Source: Silene conica (lineage: Eukaryota > Streptophyta > Magnoliopsida > Caryophyllales > Caryophyllaceae). From it: a DNA stretch of 64,000 nt. The stretch is from the NCBI GenBank assembly GCA_029255685.2, contig CM055312.2, positions 16,826,649-16,890,648 of the forward strand, in the 5' to 3' direction. The notes under the pieces are model-generated. The model was not told the origin of the DNA, made no database searches, and was given only the letters and a program-made list of their open reading frames with translations. This document shows, in pieces, positions 47,594-58,113 of this stretch (positions within the stretch are counted from its first letter, which is position 1; each line of letters starts with the position of its first letter). Both the position numbers and the translations under genes were made by a program.

Positions 47594-48361
47594 TGTAACA
47601 CCCCTCTCTTACAGAAGCTGAGTTGTGGACCAACTCGGCCGAGTAAGCGTAACTCGGCCGAGTAAGTTGAACTCGGCCGAGTAGGTCGAAATCGGCCGAG
47701 TAAGGTCAACTCGGCCGAGTAAGTTCCACTCGGGCGAGTATGTTCAACTTGGCCGAGTAATTGTTACTCGGTCGAGTAAGTCTTTCCGTAAGATGAGTCG
47801 CGGTTAATTATAAATATTAACCCGATGGTTAATCATTCATTTTACCCTAATCAGAAAGAAAACCCTAGTCCCATATCACCCCCTTCATCCCTGATTCCGT
47901 CAAGAGTCTGTAACAAGAGTATAAGAGCGCCGATCATATAGCCTAGTCCGTAGTTATCAAGTAAGTGTTGTTTTATCAGTTAGGTATCTCGGTTGTTAGT
48001 TGTGATTGGTGAGTAACTTGTATCTACATATCATTCATAGGATGAGGATTCGTAGAGGAACATTGGTAGAACAGTCTTTGATTTATCTTGCTGTGATTGC
48101 TATTGAGGTAGGGTTTATCTACTCAGTTTCTGTATAATGATGATTGTGACGATAGCGTCTTATTGTTTGTTATCAGTGTATTATGTATGCTTATTGAGAT
48201 TGAGAAGGTAATGTGTGGGACCGTTGCAGGGAACGTATCTCACTCCTATGATCACTCTTCGTGGGACCCGCCACGGAGAGGATGTGCATATTAATGGTTT
48301 AGGTACCCCTTGTTGCGGTAAGTGTGGAAATTGGTGTGGGGCTAAAGGCCACCATAGATGT
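47594..48361 (+). mobile_element. TGTAACACCC-family LTR, copy 3, interrupted by a Copia element
   Basis: Starts TGTAACACCCCTCTC, carries eight or so ACTCGGCCGAGTAAG units (47627-47790), then the shared GGGACCGTTGC and CCGCCACGGAGAGG landmarks. It stops at the SIRE-like LTR boundary (48362). The left half of the Copia duplication would be GATGT. The rest of this LTR should lie beyond the right edge of the window. Confidence 0.75.
47627..47790. repeat. ACTCGGCCGAGT palindrome array (LTR copy 3)
   Basis: Regular 17-20 bp period of ACTCGGCCGAGTAAGT with small variants. This is the cleanest array in the window. Confidence 0.92.
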
Positions 48362-49857
48362 TGTTGAAGAGTCTATTGATATAATATACTCAAGAAGGGG
48401 GGGGGGGGGGGGTTGAATTGAGTATGCCTTCTTTTTAAATCTTCTTCGATGTGTGTAAGTTTGTATGATGATCGTTGAGTAGAGCAAGTAATAAAGAGAG
48501 ACACGATATTTTTGAAGTGGTTCAGTCTCACACTTTGAGACCTACGCCCACTATTCTCGATTAATAAAATTAGTACCAACTCTGGATTACAATTTTATCA
48601 ACCCTACTCGTGCGACTTTGATGTTAGTCACAACTCTATCTAGATACCGTTAAATATCTAGCTACGACAAATACCGTTAAATATTTGCCTTACAATGAGT
48701 ACCGCTAAATACTCGTTCTATCTTACGTTAATAAGATAAACTCTTCAATGTTTCTTGATGTCACAATCTTGAATGAATAATATCAATGCTTGAGCACTTG
48801 AATCTTGAATCGGATATGACAATGATAAGCTCGAACTTGAAGAATATAATCGGCGGTTTCTCTCTTTGATTTGCGTGAATATGTGTGTATGTGTTTCTTG
48901 TGGTTTAATGTATCATGGTAGTCTATTTATATAGAATATGTATCTAGGTAATTCAAACCCTAGATGATTTAGGAATATTACTAAAACTAGAATATTAGTC
49001 TTTTAGTAATACTACCTTAAATCTAATCTTAATATATTTAGGAAAGATTTAATAATATACTTTAAGTATTATATAAGGAATTAATTTCCTAATTCATATT
49101 TAGGAAAGATCTTTATATAATAAACAATTAGTATCCTTTATTAAATCAACTTATTAAACCATGTCAAAGATAATAAAATATATTACCATAATATAATCTT
49201 AGTTTGTTTAGGACATTAAATAAATACATAATATTTATTTAAATTAATCCTACACGAATTATGGCAAACGTGACATATCACACGTTTTCCAAAAGTCGAA
49301 ACAAACTACATTTAGATTATATATATTTGACAATAAAGATCATATAAAAATCCTTAGTTTATTTTAGTAATAAATAATTATCTCATAAGACAATTATTTA
49401 TTCCTTATTTAACTTAAAGATATTTTATATAATCCTATTAAGATCAACAATTCTATTTATTAAAATAGAATACCAATTAAACACTAATTCTACACGACAC
49501 AGATTTGGAAACAAACGTTTCAACTTAAACACATATACATTCCGATCATTTCTTCATGATATAGAGTTATAGCTACGGGCTATAACTAGAACCAATCTTG
49601 AACTAAAGCTATAGTTGATAAGTATAACTTTAGTCTATTATGTGCGCTTGTGATCTTCTATCAATCTTCGACTTAGTCAATTCGTTGACTAACATGCTTG
49701 AATCTTTTATACTTGATTGATTAGATCTTGTTACTAATGTTCTGTACACTTAGCACACGATTATACATACGAGTATATAATATATAAATAGCTAGACTTG
49801 TCATTATCAAAACATAAATATATATACTATATATATATTTGAATATATGGTTCAACA
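48362..49857 (-). repeat. 3' LTR of the SIRE-like element (1496 bp)
   Basis: On the minus strand it starts TGTTGAACC and ends TCTTCAACA, so the ends are short inverted repeats. It includes a run of 16 G on the + strand (48397-48412). The PPT AAAAAGGGGGAATT lies at 49858-49872. Confidence 0.85.
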
Positions 49858-50568
49858 AATTCCCCCTTTTTGATGATGGCAAGTCTTTCTTAGATTTCGT
49901 GTCTAAGTGTATGTTCCCCCTCAATATAATAAAGGTTATTCATAGCAAAGATTAACTTAGGGTTTTTCTCTTCTATCTATCCCATATCCTTTAAGGACCC
50001 TAAGAGACAATGAATTACGACAAGGAGCAAGCTTAGGCAAATTCTAATCTAAGTCGCATATTTCCCCCTCTTGACATCATCGAAAAGATGAGAACAAAGA
50101 CATGAAACGACTAGAATAATATACGTATGAAACATAAGCAAGCATATAAACGAGTCGAAAAATATGAACATAGAAAATATCATACAAACACATACGTAAT
50201 GTTAAAAGATACACAACCAATCCGAATATACTAAGCCAATGGGCCGAATTAGGAATAATAGAATATTAAGAAAAAATGGGCCTGGCTAGGATATGATAAC
50301 ATGGGCCTGCAAAAAGGTAACAAATACGATGGGCCAAGGCAAAAAGAAATAAGAGGTTGGGCCGCATCAGAACAGGGATTAGGTTTGGGCCTGTTTGGGG
50401 TTAGGAAATCCGAGGAAGCAAAATAAGGGTTAGCTTCGGATTCCTAATGGGCTAGGTAAGCAAATTGGGCCATAAGACTAATATTGTTTATAAGTCCACC
50501 ACCGGACTTTGAGCAAAACAACAACAAATCAACCGAAATTTGATAAAAACAGAGACGGAGATGGATCA
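49858..50568 (-). other. Noncoding 3' region of the SIRE-like element
   Basis: Between the extra ORF and the PPT. AT-rich with several purine tracts and GGGCC motifs. No ORF is credible. Confidence 0.6.
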
Positions 50569-52089
50569 TTAAGAACGAGAATTTGAGGCCGGAGTCTTTG
50601 CATACGGGCTCACATAATCTGGACGGGTACGGAACTCGAGAGTATCCAATCGATCCAAACAGCTACTGACGTTCCTCCCTTGAGCATTAAGAGCCAACTC
50701 GAAGTTAAGAATTTTCAAAGCTAGCGCCTTAACCGCTTCGAGTGCGTGAGATGCATCCGTCCTCAATAATCCGTGATCACGTACCATAGCTCCTCCTTGA
50801 GAAGCAAGAAACGAAAGCCGATCACTCATACTTAACAACTCCGAGCATACAACGGAAACTTCCGAGCCAATCTTAACCAACTGCTTATCTACCTTCTCCA
50901 TCCATTCCTTCACCTCAACCTCAAATTCACGACCCCTCTTAGCACGGCTACCCCCTGCCTCATCCTTCTCCTTTTTAATTTCACAGAGACCAAGAATCTG
51001 GTCCATCTTGGCTTCCAGACCCACGAAGGATGGTTATGGATGTGGGGTGGGTTCATTCTTACCAAACGTAAGATCAACTCCATCAAAGCAAATACCCATC
51101 AATTTCAACAAACGATCACACATACGATCCCTTGGTTTAATCCCGAAACTAGAATCATCAACGACACCTTTCTTAAACAACAATTCGGACACCCACATTC
51201 CATACGGAATGTCGATGGTGGAGCAGAATTTTTCCTTAACAAGAACATTCGAAACCTGACAGATTTTATGGCAAATAAGAGACGCCAAATCAATTTTCTG
51301 TCCCTCCAACCAACTATACAACACCACGGCCTCAACACTAGCAAGCTTATCCCGACCACCCCGACGTGGTAACACAGTGTTCCATAAAAAATTCAAGAAG
51401 AACTTTAATTTGGGGTTGAATGAAACAGTAAGCAGAGGGGTGATCTCAGTTGCATCCGCATCAAAGTATTTCTTAATCACCAATTTTTGTTCTTTAGAGA
51501 CTACACTCCATTCCTTTTTCGGGTCAAGAACTAAGCCTTCTTGATCAAGTTTAAAGATTTCACAAATATCCGACTTAGTCACAATAACATCCCGACCATT
51601 CACAATACCCCTAATACCATCATCACACGGTTTAACTGAAGCAAAGAATTGAACCAATTCTATAGGAAACAACAAACCCGAGAAATCACTTATGTATTCC
51701 CACCCTTGAAACGTCAGAAAATGTTTAAAGAAACTCAAAGATTTTGACCCATTGACCCACGACTTAGGGTAAAACCGACCCGCATGTATGGCGTAAGGTA
51801 AAACTCGATCAATTAACGTACCTTCTTGTTTGGTCATGCGCACCTTCTCAAGACCCGCACGAGTTGCTTCGACAGAGTATTCAGGAAACATAGGGCGAGG
51901 GACTTGAGAGTCGAATTCTTGCATGTCATCAGAATTAGAGGATGAAACCCGATTAAGTTTGCGTCGTTTGCTCTGGTCGGGGGTGGGTGCGGCTGACGCT
52001 ATCGGAGTCGGGGAGGGTGGTGGTGATGGGGTTGGTGAAGGAGGTGTAGGTTTCTTTTGTTGAGAACGGATTGCACGAGATGGAGGCAT
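50569..52089 (-). pseudogene. Extra ORF (env-position) of the SIRE-like element, one in-frame stop
   Basis: One frame of about 507 codons with a single TAA at 51034-51036. It starts MPPSRAIRSQQKK, and residues about 15-35 are Pro/Ser/Thr-rich. A globular part follows with LPYAIHAGRFYPKSWV and LVQFFASVKPCDDGIRG, like the domain family named putative plant transposon protein. The C-terminal third is helical and charged (EWMEKVDKQLVKIGSEVS, then LLSMSDRLSFL), a likely coiled coil. I see no signal peptide or clear membrane segment, so an envelope function is not supported by sequence. Position after pol and before the LTR matches the third ORF of SIRE elements. Confidence 0.7.
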
Positions 52090-52671
52090 TATGAGAATAG
52101 GGATTTTAAGTCGACGTTTTTGGTGGAGGTTTGAGGATGTTTTAATGGAGGTTTGGTGTTTGTGGAGGTTTAAGAGTGTTAATGGATTTTTAGTGAAAGT
52201 GGGGGTTTGGGACGGTAATGAGGTAAATGTGAGGTGAGAGGTTTGGTTGGGGTAATAATTGTGAGAGGGTAAAAGTCAAGGGCTAGGTGAATAGGGTAGG
52301 TACGTGGCAATTGGGTGTGGAGCTAGTGGGTTGAGGGACGTGGCATATGGTGGGGCTAGCTCACACGAATTGTGTGTGTATTTGAGGTAAGTTTTGTTTG
52401 TTATTTTTGTTTTTCGTTTTTAGTAATATTTGTATATTATTGTTGTAAATAATTTGTAATATGTAAATTGTGGTGAATTATAATATGTAACGTAATATTA
52501 TTTTGAGATTGGTTGCGTACACATTCATATGTAAATTGTATAACATAAATATGATCACTAAATTTATCATCGAATACATACATACACATGCAGCGGAGTA
52601 TACGGACACAGTCATATAATCTCATCTAAACCGTAGTCAATCATTGGGTTATTTTTGCTTTTAATATTTGA
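52090..52671 (-). other. Spacer between pol and the extra ORF
   Basis: AT-rich, with a G/T-rich stretch at 52120-52330. A short splice acceptor could lie here for a subgenomic message, but nothing decisive is visible. Confidence 0.45.
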
Positions 52672-55600
52672 TTAGGTGCCACCGATTAAACCAATTTCCA
52701 ATCGCAAAGTCTCAAAGCGTTCTCTAGCCAATGGTTTAGTGAAGATATCTGCCCATTGTTTTTCCGTACTACAAAATTCCAATTTTATATTTTTCTTTTC
52801 AACATGGTCTCTTAGAAAGTGGTGTCTAATTTCAATATGTTTGGTCCTTGAGTGCTGGGCTGGGTTTTTAGATATAATTATAGCACTCGTATTATCACAT
52901 AATATAGGTACACATCCAACATCAACACCATAATCATGTAACTGTTGTTTTAACCATAAAAGTTGAGAACATACCAGTGCGGCTGCAATATATTCTGCTT
53001 CAGCAGTTGAGAGAGCGACAGAGTTTTGTTTCTTGGATCCCCAAGATATAATACAAGGACCTACAAAGGTAGCAAGTCCGGAGGTACTTTTTCTGTCTAA
53101 GGAACATCCTGCATAGTTCGCATCTGAATATCCTACTAGATTAAAGTTACAGTCCATAGGATACCATAGATATAATTTTGAGGTTCCGATTAGGTATCTT
53201 AAAATTCTTTTAACTGCAATCATATGTGATTCTTTTGGTGCAGATTGGAATCTCGCACAAACACAGACACTAAACATTATATCTGGACGACTTGCTGTAA
53301 GATAAACAAGTGAGCCAATCATACCTCTGTAAGTTGTTTCATCTACAGACTTACCATCTTCGTCTTTGGTTAACTTCTTATCTGTGACCATTGGAGTAGG
53401 CATTGCATGAGAGGTTTCCATTCCAAATTTTTTTAGCAACTCTTTGACGTATTTTTGTTGATGAACTTTGATTCCTTCTTCAGTTTGTTGTATTTGAAGT
53501 CCAAGGAAGAATTTTAGTTCTCCCATCATACTCATCTCGAACTCAGAAGTCATCAACTCAGAGAAGTACTTGCACAACTTTTTATTGGTTGAGCCAAAAA
53601 TAAAATCGTCAACATAGATCTGAACGACTAGAAGATCTGAGTTTTCGCTTTTAAGAAATAGGGTTTTATCTACAGACCCTCTCTTGAATCCACTCTCCAA
53701 TAGGAACTTTGATAATCTGTCGTACCATGCCCTAGGTGCTTGTTTCAGGCCATAGAGAGCTTTGTCCAATTTGAATACATGATCCTTGAGTTTGCTGTCA
53801 GGAAATCCAGGAGGTTGTTCAACAAATACTTCCTCTTGGAGATAGCCATTTAGAAATGCAGTCTTAACGTCCATCTGAAAAATCTTCATTCCCTTGTGTG
53901 CTGCAAATGCAATGAGTAGTCTTATTGCCTCAAGACGAGCAACAAGAGCAAAGGTTTCGTCATAATCGATCCCTTCCTGTTGATTGTATCCTTGAACTAC
54001 TAGTCTGGCCTTATTTCGTACAATGACTCCAGTGTCATCCAATTTGTTTCTGAATACCCATCTAGTTCCAATGACAGTTCTGTCCTTAGGTCGAGGAACA
54101 AGATGCCAAACTTTGTTTCTTTCAAATTGCTGGAGTTCTTCTTGCATGGCAACTATCCAGTCTGGTTCTGCGAGAGCTTCCTTGATATTTGAAGGTTCAA
54201 TGGTGGAGAGAAAGGAGTAGAATGAGCAAAAGTTATTTAAGCTCCTTCGAGTTTGAACTCCATCTGTCAGGCTTCCTATGACATTATCCAAAGGATGAGA
54301 GCCTTTATATCTCCAGTTCCTTGATTGATCATTTGCAGTCCCTGAACTTGACTCGGGATCTTGACTTGTTCCCCCTGAATCCAAACCTGGGTTTATAGTA
54401 GGGTCAGGTATAACTCTGGCCTCTTCTCTTTGGTTTTGATTCAAAGTTACAGCTTCATTAGCTGTAACTCTGGGTTCCAAGTCATTGGTTTGAGAGTTAT
54501 CTACAGTATCATCAACTGTAGTTTCATCTCTCGCACCATTTTCTCCCAAGTTGAGTTCATCATGAGTTCCTTGAGGTTCTCCTTCTTCAATTTCCATTTC
54601 AGGAGGATCTTCCCTTGATAACCTGAAATCAGGTTCGTCTAGGTTTTCCTCTATATCCTGTAATGGCTTATCGAAGACATTATTCTCATCAAAGATAACA
54701 TGAATACTTTCCTCTATGCATAAAGTACGTTTGTTAAAGACTTTGTAGGCTTTACTATGATCTGAATATCCTATAAAGATTGCTTCATCACTTCTAGGGT
54801 CGAATTTGCTTAATCTGTTTTTACCATTGTTGTGAACAAAGCATTTACTGCCAAAACATCTTAAGTGAGCTATGTTTGGTTTACGACCTCGAAGAAGTTC
54901 ATAAGGTGTCTTTTTAAGGATAGGTCTAATCATAGCACGGTTATGAATATAGCAAGCTGTACTAATAGCCTCAGCCCAAAAGTTTCTAGGTAGGCCACTA
55001 CAAAGAAGCATTGTTCGAGCCATGTCTTCTAGGGTTCTGTTCATTCGTTCTACGACTCCATTTTTTTGTGGGGTTCTAGGGGCCGAGAAGTTATGTCCAA
55101 CACCATTGGTTTTACAGAACTCAATAAAAGCATGATTGTCGAACTCAGTTCCATGGTCAGTACGGATTGTTACTAGTTTTGATTTATATTTGTTTTGGAC
55201 AAGTTTCATGAGACTAACAAATTCATCGAATGTTTCGTCTTTAGAATGAAGAAAGATTGGCCAAACAAATCTTGAGTAATCATCAACTAGAACGAAAACT
55301 TACCTGGAACCACCTCTGCTTCTTACCTTCATAGGGCCACATAGATCCATGTGTACAAGTTCAAGAGCTTGTTCTGTGCTTACCACTCTTTTTGGCTTAA
55401 AGGATGATCTGACGTGTTTACATCGTGCACATGTGTCACACATCTTTTCTTGATCAAATTTGATCTTTGGAAGACCTTCGACCAAGTCCCATCTTTTCAG
55501 CTTACTTAGAATAGGTGAGCTAATATGACCAAATCTCTTGTGCCATAGACATGGATCATCTAATGTAACTTTCATGCATGATAGAGAATCAGTAGGTACA

Positions 55601-55986
55601 ACATTTAAATCAATCATATAAACATTTTTCATCCTGTGACCTTAAAGTATTACTTTACTGGTACCTTCTAAGATTATACGACATATATCTGAATGAAAAA
55701 CCACTTTATTTCCTTTGTCACATAATTGAGATATACTGATAAGATTGTGTTTGAGACCACTTACAAGGTATACATCATTTATAGCATGAGAGGATGAAAT
55801 ACCTATCTTACCAATTCCGATGATCTTTCCCTTTTTGTTATCACCAAATGTGACTTTACCTCCATCAAAGGGTTTAAGAGTTTGGAATAGATTTACGTCG
55901 CCTGTCATATGTCTTGAGCATCCACTGTCGAGATACCATAGGTTATTTTCCTTGGTGACAAACTGCACGAATAAGTTCAAAGACAA
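52672..55986 (-). pseudogene. SIRE-like Copia pol: protease, integrase, RT, RNase H
   Basis: One frame throughout, with two in-frame stops (55642-55644, 55300-55302). The protease is DSGCSRHMTG (near 55920). The pre-integrase zinc finger starts WHKRFGHIS and continues to CDTCARCKH. The integrase core shows [11 protein letters not shown] and [17 protein letters not shown], giving the catalytic D and E. RT shows [34 protein letters not shown] and the YVDD box ([10 protein letters not shown]). RNase H shows [11 protein letters not shown] and [13 protein letters not shown] near the end. In an intact element these release, copy and integrate the cDNA. The two stops make this copy defective, although the RT and RNase H part is open for 845 codons. 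Confidence 0.92.
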
Positions 55987-56390
55987 GATTTAGGTACCCA
56001 AGCATACTTGGGTCCTTTGTTGTTAGTAATCACAAATACATCTTTCTTTTTAACCCAAACTTGTCTTACGTAGGTCTTTCTATATTGGTAGTAGTTGGGT
56101 TTTGATGTTCTTGTGTAGGTCTTAGTTTGGACTCTAGGTGACCAATTTTTGTGTGTTGTTTGAGGAGTTTGTTTGGTTCTATTTTTCTTTTCTTCGTAGT
56201 CAAATGTCATGTCATAGAACCATCTGTGGTCAATGTTTCTTTCCTCAGTTTTGTTATCATCACCATCAGAGACAGAAATAGTGTCGTTTGGAATTCCTAA
56301 GGATTTAACAAACTTGACTCCGGTTTTGAAATCTTGTGCGTGTTTTACACAGTTTTCTCGGAGGTGTCCAGTATGGCCACATGATGGCCG
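55977..56390 (-). pseudogene. Gag remnant of the SIRE-like element (zinc-knuckle end)
   Basis: The minus frame reads SCGHTGHLRENC, most of a CCHC knuckle lacking its first cysteine. A stretch VSDGDDNKTEERN and a basic Lys/Thr/Gln-rich segment then lead to KYAWVPKSCL. The first cysteine is lost at the insertion point of the Athila-like element. A frame change near 55980 separates gag from pol. Confidence 0.7.
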
Positions 56391-56395
56391 GTTTT

Positions 56396-58113
56396 TGTCG
56401 TCAATTCTGGTACCAAAAACAATTTATAAACTCCCAAATTAAGTAGTATAATTTAGGGTCGAACCCAAAAGACGGTGGGGAAGTTGTATGTTTAAGTTCT
56501 AATTCAAGCTCGAGTTGGGGTAATAGGTTTGTGATTGATTAACAACTACTAAAGATAAATTAAAGCAAATGTGTCAAGATGATATCGATGAATAAAAGAT
56601 ACTAAGGTGTCGGGGGTACTAAGGTAGGTTGGTAACGAATCATGCAAGGGAATCTAAGGTCTCCACTATACTAGGCCTAGGTTTGTCTCGTCTATCGATT
56701 TGACTCACCTAAAGTCGATCCATATCCTAGCTTTCGCTACAAACAAGGTCAACCTAACATACATACATGTTCATGAACGCCCTAGACTATCATCAAAGGC
56801 CAACAACAATTCGAATCGTGTCCAACCGTCGTTGAGACATTTCATCAAACATATAACATGCACAAATGAAAACCTAGCAAAGAAGAGAACCAAATCCTAA
56901 CCCTACACAAGATTCATAGCTATCAACAAACCAAAGCACACCCCTAACCCTAGTAGGGGAACTACTCACACATGGCTAACATAAATATGTAAACAAATGA
57001 TGAGGAATTGCTAAACATGTTGGATTAAGTAAGAGTAAACAATTGAACAAGCAAAACTTAAAGGAAATGCAAAGACAAAGTAAAGATGAAGAAGATTATA
57101 CCATCAACTAAGGAAAATGAAGTGACTTGGATGACAAGTTGAAGGATTCTTTCAAATCCTCCAAAAATACAACCCAAATAATCCTCTACAATTGCTTAAA
57201 AACAAACCCAAGGAGAATCCTCAAGAGAGATTAACTAACAATGAAAGATTAAGTAAAGATCTAAAGAAGATTAAAATAAATTAGAGTGTTTTTTGAGTCT
57301 AAGTGTTGAGTAATGCCACAGTAAAAAAAACCCTAAAAAAGCTTAAGAAAATGCGTAATAACAAAATGATACAAGTGCGGGTTTATATATCGCTCGAAAA
57401 TACGAAAAGTGACTCCCAGCCGGTCGACCGGCTGCCGGTCGACCGGCTGCCGGTCGACCGGCTGCCGGTCTGGTACCGGCTGAGAGCCCAAATATAGACT
57501 TCTGAAAGTTTCTTGAATTTGACCTTGCTTTTCAGCCGACCAGCCGGCTGCCGGTCTGGCACCGGCTGGGAAGCTTAATCATCTAATCTGACTTTTTCTT
57601 CAAATCTCAACTTGTACAGGTCCCCTCAGCCGGTGGACCGGCTGCCGGTTGTCCACCGGCTGGGAGCCCTTTTTGAGTAATCTGCCCAATTCGCAATTTC
57701 TTCGCTTCTTCAAATATGGCTAAGTATAGGATATGCATCCCAGCCGGCTGACCGGCTGCCGGTTGGGCACCGGCTGGGAGCCTTTTCTTAAGGGCCTGGA
57801 AACTTCTCGCATTTTTGTCAAAATCTCGTGTCAAGGCTCCCAGCCGGCCCACCGGCCGCCGGTTGGGGACCGGCTGGGAGGGCCTGGGAATGACCTTTGC
57901 CAAATCCTTCACATTTTCTTCACAATTCGCTCTAAATCCGGCTCGATTTCTCCCGATTCTTCGCCCCCGCCGTAATACCTACAAAAAGTGGACAGAATAG
58001 GAATATACGAGGCAACGGACGTAAAAACACCCAAAGACACGCAAATCGAGGTCGAATTGTGACCGAAAATAAAGAAAACGTAAAGAAAATGATGACCAAA
58101 ATGGAGCTCATCA
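56396..58113 (-). repeat. 3' LTR of the Athila-like element (about 1718 bp)
   Basis: On the minus strand it starts TGATGAGCTCC, directly after the PPT AAGTGTGGGGAATTC, and ends near GAATTGACGACA. It carries the TAGGGTCGAACC motif at 56455 and a CCGGTCGACCGG-type array at 57415-57875. The inner end is firm; the outer end (56396) is my best guess. Confidence 0.75.
57415..57875. repeat. CAGCCGGTCGACCGGCTG palindrome array in the Athila-like LTR
   Basis: Five clusters (near 57415, 57535, 57625, 57740, 57838) of CCGGCTGCCGG with flanking CAGCCGG and GGCTGGGAGCC. The first has three SalI-containing palindromes in a row. Each cluster can fold into a strong hairpin. Confidence 0.9.

Larger units (their letters stand above)
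48362..56395 (-). mobile_element. SIRE/Maximus-like Copia retrotransposon, 5' part cut off
   Basis: Minus-strand order: gag remnant, protease, integrase, RT, RNase H, extra ORF, PPT, 3' LTR. An extra ORF between pol and the LTR, and a CATCATCAAAAAGGGGG tract before the LTR, are SIRE-type traits. The gag is broken at about 56395 by an Athila-like element. The 5' LTR is outside the window. Confidence 0.85.

Noticed and set aside
47627-47790. CRISPR-like array (regular palindromes and short spacers)
   Set aside because: The locus is a plant LTR, the spacers are 5-8 bp and nearly identical, and no cas gene exists; it is an LTR palindrome array.
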